Part shown: one piece after another, positions 9,276 to 18,062 of the stretch
How the letters are laid out: every line of letters begins with the position of its first letter
Numbering within the stretch: the first letter of the stretch is position 1
Source: Photobacterium angustum
Lineage (GTDB): Bacteria; Pseudomonadota; Gammaproteobacteria; Enterobacterales; Vibrionaceae
Reading direction: 5' to 3'
Length of the DNA stretch: 64,000 nucleotides
Assembly: GCF_003026365.1 (NCBI RefSeq)
Contig: NZ_PYOM01000005.1
Location: 202,252-266,251, forward strand
The notes under the pieces: generated by a model
Databases searched by the model: none
What the model saw: only the letters and a program-made list of their open reading frames with translations
What the model was told of the DNA's origin: nothing
Position numbers and translations under genes: made by a program

Positions 9276-9350
9276 TCAATGACTAAAGACATTGAGTTTC
9301 GCTTCTGCGATAATGAAAAAAAGGCTTTTTTGCCTACTATTTTTTTTAAT
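9276..9350 (+). promoter_or_regulatory. Structured leader before queE
   Basis: Three consecutive small hairpins on the plus strand: TCAATG/CATTGA (9276-9295), TCGC/GCGA (9299-9310), and AGGC/GCCT followed shortly by eight T (about 9322-9348). The last resembles a weak terminator placed about 95 bases before the queE start. It could be an attenuator or unrelated structure. Confidence 0.3.
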
Positions 9351-9442
9351 TAGCGGATTTATTTCACGCAGTAACTTTTCTAATAATGGCCATGTTTCAT
9401 TAACACTAGAATAGTGATAATCGTGAAAATAAGAGGTTCAAC

Positions 9443-10111
9443 GTGTACAAAATTAACGAAGTATTCGAAACAATTCAGGGTGAAGGTGTATTTACTGGCG
9501 TACCTGCAATTTTTGTTCGATTACAAGTCTGCCCTGTTGGCTGCTCATGGTGTGACACCAAACAAACTTGGACAGCAGAGCCACAAGATTTAGTTAGCTT
9601 AGACCAGATCATGGCTAAAACTGGGGACTCACCGCTTTGGACTAATCTTGACGCTAATGGTGTAGTGCAATTATTACAAGATCAAAAATATACTGCTAAG
9701 CATGTTGTTATTACAGGCGGTGAACCTTGTATTTACGATCTTCGACCTTTAACTCAAGCACTAGAAGAGGCAGGTTTTAACTGTCAAATTGAAACCAGTG
9801 GCACATCTGAGATTCAAACTAGTGATAATACTTGGGTGACGGTATCGCCAAAAATTAACATGAAAGCAAAGTTGCCCGTTTTAGCTTCTTCCCTAGCGCG
9901 TGCTAACGAGATCAAGCACCCTGTCGGCACTAGCAAAGATATTGAACAACTTGATGCGCTCATTGATGGTGTTACGTTAAAACCTGATGTCACGATTGCG
10001 CTTCAACCTATCAGTCAAAAAACACGTGCAACAGAGCTATGTATTGAAACTTGTATTCAGCGTAACTGGCGTTTATCGATTCAAACACACAAATACCTAG
10101 CCATCGCTTAA
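9443..10111 (+). CDS. queE: 7-carboxy-7-deazaguanine synthase QueE
   Basis: 222 residues, radical SAM enzyme of queuosine biosynthesis. It converts 6-carboxytetrahydropterin to 7-carboxy-7-deazaguanine. The cluster motif is C-x3-C-x2-C (CPVGCSWC, residues 31-38), preceded by the substrate-binding ETIQGEG at residues 9-15 and followed by TGGEPC near residue 92. Translation starts at a GTG, with AAGAGG upstream. It is monocistronic here and ends before a long hairpin terminator. Confidence 0.93.
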   Translation: MYKINEVFETIQGEGVFTGVPAIFVRLQVCPVGCSWCDTKQTWTAEPQDLVSLDQIMAKTGDSPLWTNLDANGVVQLLQDQKYTAKHVVITGGEPCIYDLRPLTQALEEAGFNCQIETSGTSEIQTSDNTWVTVSPKINMKAKLPVLASSLARANEIKHPVGTSKDIEQLDALIDGVTLKPDVTIALQPISQKTRATELCIETCIQRNWRLSIQTHKYLAIA

Positions 10112-10152
10112 TCGCTCTATACTTTGCTTGATTTATAAAACACTTATCAAAA

Positions 10153-10198
10153 AAACCGCTTCGCTTTAATGTTTTACAACGCTAAAGCGAAGTGGTTT
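10153..10198 (+). terminator. Terminator hairpin after queE
   Basis: A 16-bp stem (10153-10168 with 10183-10198, one G-T pair) around a 14-base loop. An A run precedes it and a short T-rich stretch follows, so it could act on either strand. Confidence 0.7.
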
Positions 10199-10282
10199 CT
10201 TGCAAATGACCGATAATTAACCAACTATCACCTCAAATTGCCTATTTCCTTCATCAATTTATCATTTGATTGATATCAATAC

Positions 10283-10310
10283 TTGATGCTTGTCGTAAGA
10301 AAGGTAATAT
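10283..10310 (+). promoter_or_regulatory. Possible sigma-70 promoter of asnS
   Basis: TTGATG (10283-10288) and TAATAT (10305-10310) are separated by 16 bases and lie about 75 bases before the asnS start. Inferred from consensus only. Confidence 0.4.
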
Positions 10311-10386
10311 TGCTAATACATAAATATCTTTAAGCACGAGATACTTTAATTCCAAAGTCAGTGCCTAAACGGAGAATGATTTAAAC

Positions 10387-11787
10387 ATGACTTACGCGCC
10401 TGTAACAGACGTATTAAGCGGTAAACTAGCGGTAGACAGTGAAGTAACTGTTCGCGGTTGGATTCGCTCACGTCGTGATTCCAAAGCTGGGATCTCTTTC
10501 CTTGCCATTTATGACGGCTCTTGTTTCGACCCGATTCAGGCCGTGGTCCCTAATGAGTTAAATAATTACCAGGAAGAAGTGCTTAAGCTAACAACTGGTT
10601 GCTCTGTTGAGGTTACCGGTACTATTGTTGCTTCACCTGCTAAAGGTCAAGATTTCGAACTAGCTGCAACCAACGTGAAAGTGGTTGGTTGGGTTGAAGA
10701 TGCTGATTCTTACCCAATGGCTAAAACTCGTCACTCAATCGAATACTTACGTGAAGTGGCACACCTTCGTCCACGTACTAATGTAATTGGTGCGGTTGCA
10801 CGTGTTCGTAACTGCCTATCTCAAGCTATTCACCGTTTCTACCACGAGCAAGGCTTCATTTGGATGTCAGCACCACTTATCACAGCATCTGACTGTGAAG
10901 GGGCTGGTGAAATGTTCCGTGTATCAACATTAGATCTTGCTAATGTACCAATGACAGATGAAGGCAATGTAGACTTTGACAAAGATTTCTTTGGTAAAGA
11001 GACATTCCTAACAGTATCTGGTCAGCTAAACGCAGAAGCATATGCGTGTGCACTAAGCAAGGTTTACACTTTCGGCCCAACCTTCCGTGCTGAAAACTCA
11101 AACACAAGCCGCCACCTAGCTGAGTTCTGGATGGTAGAGCCTGAAGTTGCTTTCGCTGAACTTGATGATGTAGCAAAACTTGCTGAAGACATGCTTAAGT
11201 ACGTGTTCAAAGCTGTACTTGAAGAGCGTCGTGACGATCTTGAGTTCTTTGCATCTCGCATCGACAAAGAAGCAATTACTCGTCTAGAGCAATTTGTAAC
11301 GTCTGATTTTGCACAAGTTGATTACACTGATGCAATTAAGATCCTCCAAGATTCTGGTCGTAAGTTTGAGTTTGATGTTGAGTGGGGCATTGATATGTCT
11401 TCTGAGCACGAGCGCTTCCTTGCAGAAGAGCACTTTAAAGCACCTGTAATTGTTAAAAACTACCCGAAAGATATCAAAGCATTCTACATGCGTATGAACG
11501 ATGACGGTAAAACAGTTGCAGCGATGGACGTACTAGCACCTGGCATCGGTGAAATCATCGGTGGTTCTCAACGTGAAGAGCGCCTAGACATTCTAGATGC
11601 ACGTATGATTGAGATGGGTCTAGATCCTGAGCACATGGGTTGGTACCGCGATTTACGTCGTTACGGTAGCGTTCCTCATGCAGGTTTCGGTCTAGGTTTC
11701 GAGCGTCTAGTTTCTTACGTAACAGGTATGGGTAACGTACGTGACGTGATCCCATTCCCACGTACTCCTCGCTCTGCAAACTTCTAA
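10387..11787 (+). CDS. asnS: Asparagine--tRNA ligase
   Basis: 466 residues, the same length as E. coli AsnRS. The N-terminal OB-fold anticodon-binding domain (about residues 1-110, [12 protein letters not shown]) precedes the class II catalytic core. Core landmarks are motif 2 around [22 protein letters not shown] (near residue 225; first residues [10 protein letters not shown]) and motif 3 [10 protein letters not shown] near residue 440. It charges tRNA-Asn in the cytoplasm and is essential. CGGAG lies upstream of the ATG. Codon use is strongly biased, as in highly expressed genes. A terminator follows. Confidence 0.96.
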   Translation: MTYAPVTDVLSGKLAVDSEVTVRGWIRSRRDSKAGISFLAIYDGSCFDPIQAVVPNELNNYQEEVLKLTTGCSVEVTGTIVASPAKGQDFELAATNVKVVGWVEDADSYPMAKTRHSIEYLREVAHLRPRTNVIGAVARVRNCLSQAIHRFYHEQGFIWMSAPLITASDCEGAGEMFRVSTLDLANVPMTDEGNVDFDKDFFGKETFLTVSGQLNAEAYACALSKVYTFGPTFRAENSNTSRHLAEFWMVEPEVAFAELDDVAKLAEDMLKYVFKAVLEERRDDLEFFASRIDKEAITRLEQFVTSDFAQVDYTDAIKILQDSGRKFEFDVEWGIDMSSEHERFLAEEHFKAPVIVKNYPKDIKAFYMRMNDDGKTVAAMDVLAPGIGEIIGGSQREERLDILDARMIEMGLDPEHMGWYRDLRRYGSVPHAGFGLGFERLVSYVTGMGNVRDVIPFPRTPRSANF

Positions 11788-11815
11788 TCATATTTAGTTT
11801 AGAATTTCAAAACGC

Positions 11816-11850
11816 AAAAAGGCTGTCCTATTGGCAGCCTTTCTTTTATC
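11816..11850 (+). terminator. Intrinsic terminator of asnS
   Basis: AAAGGCTG...CAGCCTTT hairpin with an inner CC/GG pair and TATT loop, followed by TTTCTTTTA, 30 bases after the asnS stop. Confidence 0.85.
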
Positions 11851-11894
11851 ATCTATTTTTTAAGAAATTTGATTAACAATGAAATTAGACGACG

Positions 11895-12730
11895 TTAATC
11901 ATTAAAGTCTAGGTCATTAAACGGCACAGGTTTTGAGTAATAATACCCTTGAATATAATCAATTTTATGTGCACGCAAGAAATCAACTTGCTGCTGGGTT
12001 TCAACCCCCTCAGCGACAATATCAATCCCTAATCTTTTCGCCATCATAATAATTGAGTTGAGTACTTCCACTTTCACATCGTCCCCCCCAATAACATCAA
12101 TAAACATTTTATCGATCTTCACGCCATCTAAGTTAAAGTCCATAAAGTAACTAAAACCACCATAACCCGTTCCAGCATCATCAAGTTTAATTTGATACCC
12201 CTGCTCTTGCAGACTACGGATATTCGCTTTTGCCATCGCGAGGTTTTTAAAATGCTGGCGCTCGGTAATCTCGAACGAAGCAATAAAATTCGTTTCAGAT
12301 TTCAACATATCAATAAGCTGATCAATAAGCTGATCAATAAATGCTTTATTCTCTATCTGTTGCGCCGTTAAGTTAAAGGCGCAGAATACCTTCCGTTCAT
12401 ATTGATAACGGTTTTGTGAAAAGTCTTTTTGTACTTTTTTCACTAAGGTTAATGTAATTTGGTTAATTACTTCCATTTTCTCAGCGACATCAATAAAATA
12501 TACTGGCAGTAATAAACTACCATTACTTAATTTCCATCGAACGAGAACCTCTACCCCTTGAAGTGTATCACCAAGAGGTATAATAGGTTGATAGTATGGA
12601 ATAAATTTATTATTTTTTTACAGCTAACTACTAATAACTTTTTTAAGTCTTGCCGAGAATGATAATAGTAAATAACACCAGCGGAGATTAAGCATAAAAA
12701 GAAGAAGTAGATTAATGAGTAATAATTAAA
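11895..12730 (-). pseudogene. Broken EAL-domain c-di-GMP phosphodiesterase gene
   Basis: The frame from 12476 to 11895 encodes 193 residues of an EAL domain (FEITE, DDAGTGYGG, VKIDKMF, AEGVET). In-frame sequence upstream of that methionine, without a start codon, still encodes the domain's beginning, FIPYYQPIIPLGDT and EVLVRW. It is closed by TAA at a run of seven A (plus-strand T run 12613-12619). One extra A would join it to the preceding frame, which encodes a hydrophobic helix and HSRQDLKKLLVVSCKK up to about 12730. That is the usual join between membrane segment and EAL domain in YjcC-like (CSS-motif) proteins. The periplasmic sensor part is missing. Most likely a decayed gene. A sequencing error or slippage switch at the A run would only restore the C-terminal part. 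Confidence 0.8.
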
Positions 12731-13201
12731 TTATATTAATAATAAAAAGATAAACACTTATTAAAAAATTAAAAAATCATTTGAAGTAATATAAATAAGA
12801 AACGTTTTATGATTAACATTAAATTAAGACTACTATTTATTTTTTCTTACTAATAAAAGATATATAACGGATATAAGGTGGCTGTTGTTCTTCAATCATT
12901 GGAGAATAGACAATAAATAAGATAGCCACGATACTGTGAATTTTTCAAATCATTAACTAATAAGAACGACAATAACATTTATTTGTCTTAATATTTTTAT
13001 AATAGGATTCAAAAATACCGCTATTACCTTACCCAAAACTCACAGATGTGCTTTAATTATACTTAAAATGAATAAAAAGAATTCAATGAATTTTACATGT
13101 CGTATTGATAAAATATTCTCATCAAAGATATGATAAATATTATTGAATTTATATCTTTAAGATATAAAATCCACCCTTCATCTCTTGTATTGATATAGCA
13201 A
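12731..13201. other. AT-rich region without a recognisable gene
   Basis: About 470 very AT-rich bases with dispersed stop codons in all frames. It may include the eroded sensor part of the EAL gene, but no coding trace was recognised. It must hold the promoter of the next gene. No ribosome-binding site is obvious before 13202. Confidence 0.4.
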
Positions 13202-14503
13202 ATGTTTGGTAAGTTAATAAGTAAAAACAAAAGTTTAATCACTAGCCTTAAACTTTTCTCACTGTTATTCATAGGAATATCAGGTGGATATTTTGCTTAC
13301 AACGCCTATCATTTAGACGAATTTCATGAGCAATTTTTTGAAAAAATGAATTCGATTTACTCTGTGAGTCGACGTTTTAGTTCATATTACAACAATACTG
13401 GAACCACCTTTATTCCAAAAGGTATGCATGATTACAATGGCGTTGACGTTTGGGTAAAAAAACCTTCAGATGTAAAATTATTATCAACAGGAATAAACCG
13501 TCTTCGTTCTCAACTCGATGAAATTACAGATAATAACATCTGGACGATTGCTGTTTTTGAAAATCCTGCAGACTATGTCCATTTCGACCCAGCTAGACCA
13601 CTTTATTTAGAACTTTATAAAAACAATCATGACAAAGATATAATAAAGCGAATTATTCAACGTGAGGGTCTTGGTGAAACTTACCGCTATTTTTATGGCT
13701 GTAATTTAAAACTGACAGAAAGATATGTAGAAGAAAGTTCTAACCAACACATCAGATCTTTATATTATCCTATCTATAATAATCGTAAGTTAGATGCATT
13801 ACTGGTTATTGATATCAAAAGTAACTTACTTCATAAAGCACTTAAAAGTTACAATCGCGAATTCAAAACGGTGCTTTATGAAAACCCATCAAAGCATGGA
13901 TATTACATAAAAAAACTATTACCTTGCGCTAGCCAAGATCCATTTTATGTAGGCGTAAACTTATTGACTATTTTAAAAGTATCGCTTACGCCTGCATTAC
14001 TTTTAACCTTCTTTATTCAGCTATTAACTTCGAGATTGAAAAGAAGAAAGTTTTCGTTACAACGCGATCTCATGACGCATTTCTATCGACGTGATTACTA
14101 TGAAAAAAAGCTGCTTTCTCAAAAGAGTTTTTGTTTATTAATCATTGATATTGATAACTTTAAGTCTATCAATGACACTTATGGCCATGAAGTCGGTGAC
14201 GAAGTAATTCGTACTGTCGCAGAAAGAGTAAACCAGTGTATCCGCCAAAGTGATATCGCGATACGTTGGGGAGGAGAAGAGTTTATTTTAAGCTTCCCAG
14301 TAATGACAAGAGAGCAATTAGAACTAAAGGCAGAAGAAATCCGACATATTATTCAGGTATACCCTATTCATGGGATTGATGTCACAATTTCAATAGGGGG
14401 TACTGTGTCGGAGACATTGTCATTTACTGAAGCATATAAAGTCAGTGATGATGCGTTATATCAATCAAAACATAACGGTCGTAATCAATCGACAATTGTT
14501 TGA
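13202..14503 (+). CDS. Membrane-bound diguanylate cyclase (GGDEF)
   Basis: 433 residues. A transmembrane helix at about residues 15-33 and another at about 258-277 flank a periplasmic sensor region of unknown ligand. A cytoplasmic GGDEF domain follows (about 285-433) with the active-site GGEEF in RWGGEEF. An allosteric inhibitory RxxD site (RQSD) sits five residues before it, so feedback by c-di-GMP is expected. It makes c-di-GMP from two GTP. It faces a broken EAL gene across 470 bases, which suggests an ancestral cyclase/phosphodiesterase pair. The ATG at 13202 lacks a clear ribosome-binding site. Confidence 0.88.
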   Translation: MFGKLISKNKSLITSLKLFSLLFIGISGGYFAYNAYHLDEFHEQFFEKMNSIYSVSRRFSSYYNNTGTTFIPKGMHDYNGVDVWVKKPSDVKLLSTGINRLRSQLDEITDNNIWTIAVFENPADYVHFDPARPLYLELYKNNHDKDIIKRIIQREGLGETYRYFYGCNLKLTERYVEESSNQHIRSLYYPIYNNRKLDALLVIDIKSNLLHKALKSYNREFKTVLYENPSKHGYYIKKLLPCASQDPFYVGVNLLTILKVSLTPALLLTFFIQLLTSRLKRRKFSLQRDLMTHFYRRDYYEKKLLSQKSFCLLIIDIDNFKSINDTYGHEVGDEVIRTVAERVNQCIRQSDIAIRWGGEEFILSFPVMTREQLELKAEEIRHIIQVYPIHGIDVTISIGGTVSETLSFTEAYKVSDDALYQSKHNGRNQSTIV

Positions 14504-14605
14504 TGACGTTATTACTACTGACAACTTACTTTTGATACTAAATTAGCAAATAATTACTGTTATATGCCATCCTTGATAGATCACTTATCGTTCAAGGATG
14601 GCAAC

Positions 14606-15361
14606 ATGATCACTTCATCTTTATCAAATCATATTCTTACGCTTACTATTGACCGCCCTACAGCGAAAAATGCACTTAACCTTGATATGTACCAAGATCT
14701 TGCTCAACTGTTAGAGCGAGCAAAAAATGATGATATATACGTCGTTATTATTACCGGTAGTTCGGATATTTTTTGCAGTGGTAATGATATTGAAGACTTT
14801 ATTCAGTTAGCGCAGGCAGATGACACTCAAGCACAAACAAACCGAGAGATTATTGAACGCTTTATGCTCGCAATGATTGACTGCCCTGTGCCTATTATTG
14901 CCGCTGTGTCTGGTGCTGCCATTGGGATAGGGATGACACTGTTACAACACTGTGATTTCATTTTTGCCACCCCCAATACAATCTTCACTCTCCCTTTTGT
15001 AAAGCTTGGATTATGCCCTGAATTTGGTTCAAGTTTATTATTACCGCAATTGATCGGCGAACGAAAAGCTAAAGCAATGTTACTGCTTGGCGAGGAAATG
15101 ACAGTAGAGGAAGCGTTATCTCTTGGTTTTATCAATCAAATAACCGTTCAACCTGAGCAACGAGCTGCACACTGTGCCAATACACTTACCGCTTTACCTA
15201 AAGAAGCATTGCAGCATACTAAGAAGCTACTATCTGACAGTACACGCCAACAACTTATTGATTGTATCTACAAAGAGAATGACCTTATTTTTAAGCTTAT
15301 TAAACGTTCAGAAGCAACCAATGCGTTATCTCGATTTAAGGGCAAAAAAAGTCATACTTAA
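14606..15361 (+). CDS. Enoyl-CoA hydratase/isomerase family protein
   Basis: 251 residues, crotonase fold. The oxyanion-hole stretch GSSDIFCSGNDIEDF lies near residue 53 and AVSGAAIGIGMTLL near residue 100. The second catalytic glutamate region is LCPEFGSSLLLP near residue 132. The fit is best with the 2-(1,2-epoxy-1,2-dihydrophenyl)acetyl-CoA isomerase/enoyl-CoA isomerase branch, but the exact substrate cannot be given. The start at 14606 is preferred over 14564 because AAGGATGG precedes it and homologues begin near this point. It is a single gene between the cyclase and aspC. Confidence 0.8.
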   Translation: MITSSLSNHILTLTIDRPTAKNALNLDMYQDLAQLLERAKNDDIYVVIITGSSDIFCSGNDIEDFIQLAQADDTQAQTNREIIERFMLAMIDCPVPIIAAVSGAAIGIGMTLLQHCDFIFATPNTIFTLPFVKLGLCPEFGSSLLLPQLIGERKAKAMLLLGEEMTVEEALSLGFINQITVQPEQRAAHCANTLTALPKEALQHTKKLLSDSTRQQLIDCIYKENDLIFKLIKRSEATNALSRFKGKKSHT

Positions 15362-15467
15362 TTCATGAATAAAAATTATGACTAATTTGTTGCATTATCT
15401 TGTAAAGGTTCTATGACAAAGGGTATAAATAGGCATAACCATTTATTAACGCCACGGATGACCAACT

Positions 15468-16658
15468 ATGTTTGAGAAAATTACGGCAGCTCCTGCTGAT
15501 CCAATTTTAGGTTTAACAGAAGAATTCAAAGCAGATACACGCGCAACAAAGATTAATCTAGGCGTTGGTATTTATAAAGATGAAACAGGGAATACGCCTG
15601 TTCTTGCCACCGTAAAAAAAGCAGAAGCAATTTTGCTTGAAAAAGAAAAAACAAAATCATACTTAAGCATTCCAGGTACTCCAGAATACGGCCTAGCGGT
15701 TCAAGAGCTACTTTTTGGTAACGATGCAACAATCATCACTGAAAAACGCGCACAAACAGCTCAAGCACCTGGTGGTACTGGTGCATTACGTGTTGCCGCT
15801 GAATTTATTAAGCGTCAATTGGGTGATGTAAAAGTATGGATCAGTAATCCTACTTGGGCTAACCACCACGGCGTCTTTGGTGCTGCTGGTCTTGAAACAC
15901 AGCAATACTCTTACTACAACGCAGAAACAAGTGATATTGACTTTGACGCAGCTATTGCTGATTTAAGCCAAGCTAGCGAAGGAGATATTGTTCTTCTGCA
16001 TGGTTGTTGTCATAACCCAACAGGTATTGACCCAACAACAGATCAGTGGCAAGCACTAGCAAAAGTCTGCATTGAGAAGAAACTACTACCAATGTTTGAT
16101 TTTGCTTATCAAGGCTTCGCACGCGGTGTAGAAGAAGATGCGCAAGGTTTACGTATCTTTGCAGATCAACTGCCAGAATTGCTGGTAGCGAGTTCCTTCT
16201 CTAAGAACTTTGGTTTATACAATGAACGAGTAGGTGCATTTACACTTGTTGGTAAAACAGCAGAGCAAGCAGCTACAGCATTTAGCCAAGTGAAATCTAT
16301 CGCACGTGTTATTTATTCTAACCCACCAGCTCACGGTGCTGCGATTGTAACAACAATCCTAAATAACGCTGAGCTTCGTGCAGAATGGGAACAAGAAGTT
16401 GCTGATATGCGTGATCGTATCCAAGAAATGCGTACACTATTTGTAACGACATTAAAAGAGTTAGGTGTAACTAACGACTTTAGCTTTATTGAACGCCAAA
16501 ACGGCATGTTCTCGTTCTCTGGTTTATCAAAAGACCAAGTTACACAACTTAAAAATGACTTTGCTATTTATATTGTTGGTTCTGGCCGTATTAGTGTTGC
16601 GGGTATGACAAAAGATAACATGATGCCTTTATGTAAAGGTATTGCTGCCGTCTTATAA
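15468..16658 (+). CDS. aspC: Aspartate aminotransferase
   Basis: 396 residues, collinear with E. coli AspC along its length (opening [16 protein letters not shown]). PLP chemistry is shown by [16 protein letters not shown], which carries the Schiff-base lysine near residue 245, and by [12 protein letters not shown] near residue 180. It interconverts aspartate and oxaloacetate using 2-oxoglutarate/glutamate. TyrB-type aromatic aminotransferases are close relatives, but the sequence and its place near asnS and gloC favour AspC. A perfect terminator follows. Confidence 0.9.
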   Translation: MFEKITAAPADPILGLTEEFKADTRATKINLGVGIYKDETGNTPVLATVKKAEAILLEKEKTKSYLSIPGTPEYGLAVQELLFGNDATIITEKRAQTAQAPGGTGALRVAAEFIKRQLGDVKVWISNPTWANHHGVFGAAGLETQQYSYYNAETSDIDFDAAIADLSQASEGDIVLLHGCCHNPTGIDPTTDQWQALAKVCIEKKLLPMFDFAYQGFARGVEEDAQGLRIFADQLPELLVASSFSKNFGLYNERVGAFTLVGKTAEQAATAFSQVKSIARVIYSNPPAHGAAIVTTILNNAELRAEWEQEVADMRDRIQEMRTLFVTTLKELGVTNDFSFIERQNGMFSFSGLSKDQVTQLKNDFAIYIVGSGRISVAGMTKDNMMPLCKGIAAVL

Positions 16659-16672
16659 TATAAAAAATAAGT

Positions 16673-16708
16673 AATAAAAGAGGACGTAATGTCCTCTTTT
16701 ATTTTCTA
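16673..16708 (+). terminator. Intrinsic terminator of aspC
   Basis: AATAAAAGAGGAC (16673-16685) pairs perfectly with GTCCTCTTTTATT (16691-16703) around GTAAT. The A and T flanks allow action on both strands. Confidence 0.88.
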
Positions 16709-16762
16709 CCATAACGACGAGATGTCTTTTTATGCGAATTTAACTAATTAAGTTAATATAAA

Positions 16763-17068
16763 TCAGCCCGATTTATTCAATGGTAATACATTACAATATA
16801 AATCTCGCTCGTAATTTCTGTTTAGCTGTTCCTTCCAAGGTCTGTTTGCAATAGGAACAAGATAGAACATTTCACGTGCGGTATCAGTTACAAAAGCCAT
16901 ATCATGCCGCATCACTTCATAGTGAATATCATGAACAAACCCTAACGAGAAACTTTGCCTACCCGTTAATATATTTATATCTTCCCTCGTTAAAGAAACG
17001 CCTTGATTATCTTCAGCGAAACGATCAATCAGCCAATCTGAAAATTCTCTCGCACTTATCATTGTCAT
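16763..17068 (-). CDS. Small protein of unknown function
   Basis: 101 residues, not recognised. The composition is that of a soluble, globular, mildly acidic protein without signal peptide or membrane helix. It has a conserved-looking start (ISAREFSDWLIDRFAEDNQG) and a tryptophan/proline stretch IANRPWKEQL near residue 75. GGAG lies 11 bases before the first ATG. A second in-frame ATG two codons on is possible. It is a single gene between convergent aspC and an intergenic region. Function cannot be inferred. Confidence 0.6.
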   Translation of the reverse strand: MTMISAREFSDWLIDRFAEDNQGVSLTREDINILTGRQSFSLGFVHDIHYEVMRHDMAFVTDTAREMFYLVPIANRPWKEQLNRNYERDLYCNVLPLNKSG

Positions 17069-17304
17069 AGATCATTAACTCCAAATGCTTCGAGCTTCTT
17101 GAAATTAACATCCAAATAATTGCTATCTAAAACATAAGTTAATAAATTTTAAAATATAATCTAATAAAATCATGGATATTAATTCATTATTATATTTATA
17201 GCATTAAAATAGTTATTCTTAAAAATAATCGTAACGATGCATAAATAATAAAGTAGAACTTAATATTAGCAGAAGAAAATAATTTAGATGGAATATAAAT
17301 GAGA

Positions 17305-17336
17305 ATAAAAACCCCCGCTTCTTAAGAAGAAGCGGG
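17305..17336 (-). terminator. Terminator of the Ala/Lys-rich gene
   Basis: CCCGCTTCTT (17314-17323) pairs with AAGAAGCGGG (17327-17336). On the minus strand the stem is followed by GGTTTTTATT. Confidence 0.88.
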
Positions 17337-17345
17337 ATTGGCTGC

Positions 17346-17756
17346 TTAAAGTGCTTTGTATAAAACTTTGTTGCCAGCCAATTGAATGCGTTCAACTAAC
17401 CCTTCTTCAGTCAGTTTTTTTAACGCACCTGTAGCCCAAGAAGCCGCTTTCGCATCTTCTTGACCAGCTTCTAAGCCAATGCCTTTAGGGTTTAAACCTT
17501 CAGCATTTTTAACAACAATATCTAACACTTGTTGCTGCTTAGGAGTTAATGACACTGCTGATGTAGCCTTAGCGGGTGCCACTTTAACTTCTTTTTTTGC
17601 TTCTACAGCTTTTGCCGCTGGTGCAGCCTTCACTGTTTCAACATTTGATGCTTTTTCAGCTGCTTTTTTAGGCGCTGCTTTTGTCGCTAACTCAGCAAAA
17701 ACAGGCGTCTGTTTTTGAAGTTTTAGCTGTACTTTACGTTTGTGAGAGATTCTCAT
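17346..17756 (-). CDS. Ala/Lys-rich tail plus winged-helix protein
   Basis: 136 residues. A basic start (MRISHKRKVQLKLQKQ) leads into a low-complexity Ala/Lys/Val stretch at about residues 25-68, with repeats such as KAAPKKAAEK and VKAAPAAKAVEAKKE. It ends in a compact domain of about 68 residues (LTPKQQQVLDIVVKN...GALKKLTEEGLVERI) that looks like a winged helix. This layout recalls histone-H1-like or nucleoid-associated proteins and small DNA-binding regulators. No named family is recognised. It is monocistronic, with its own terminator directly after the stop. Confidence 0.7.
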   Translation of the reverse strand: MRISHKRKVQLKLQKQTPVFAELATKAAPKKAAEKASNVETVKAAPAAKAVEAKKEVKVAPAKATSAVSLTPKQQQVLDIVVKNAEGLNPKGIGLEAGQEDAKAASWATGALKKLTEEGLVERIQLAGNKVLYKAL

Positions 17757-18062
17757 TAAATTTCCTACTCCGTTGCACTACTTTCAGTCACCACTATGCC
17801 AGCGGGAAAAAGTAAGCGCGTTTTATATCAAGTATGTCAGAGAAATACCAGCAAACGGCGATATATCAACCGATAAATATGATTTTAAGCAAAAAATTCC
17901 TTTTATATTCTTAATATATACTTAATAAGTACAAAAGATGTAGGTATCTATCATGAACATGCCGTTGATGTGCAATATTTTGAGTAGTCAATACGATCGC
18001 TACGCATTTCCATAACGTAGGATAAATAGATGATTTGATTTGATTTGATTTGGAGTAAAGCA
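17757..18062. other. Intergenic region with (GATTT)4 repeat
   Basis: About 306 bases between divergent genes. The recognisable features are a tandem pentanucleotide, four copies of GATTT at 18032-18051, and the GGAG at 18052-18055 that serves the next gene. No operator was recognised. Confidence 0.6.

Noticed and set aside
9235..9443. preQ1 riboswitch before queE
   Set aside because: The characteristic C-rich loop and A-rich tail of the preQ1 consensus could not be found.
10270..10282. TTGATATCAA before asnS as an FNR site
   Set aside because: FNR sites need a four-base spacer between TTGAT and ATCAA. Here the halves are adjacent.
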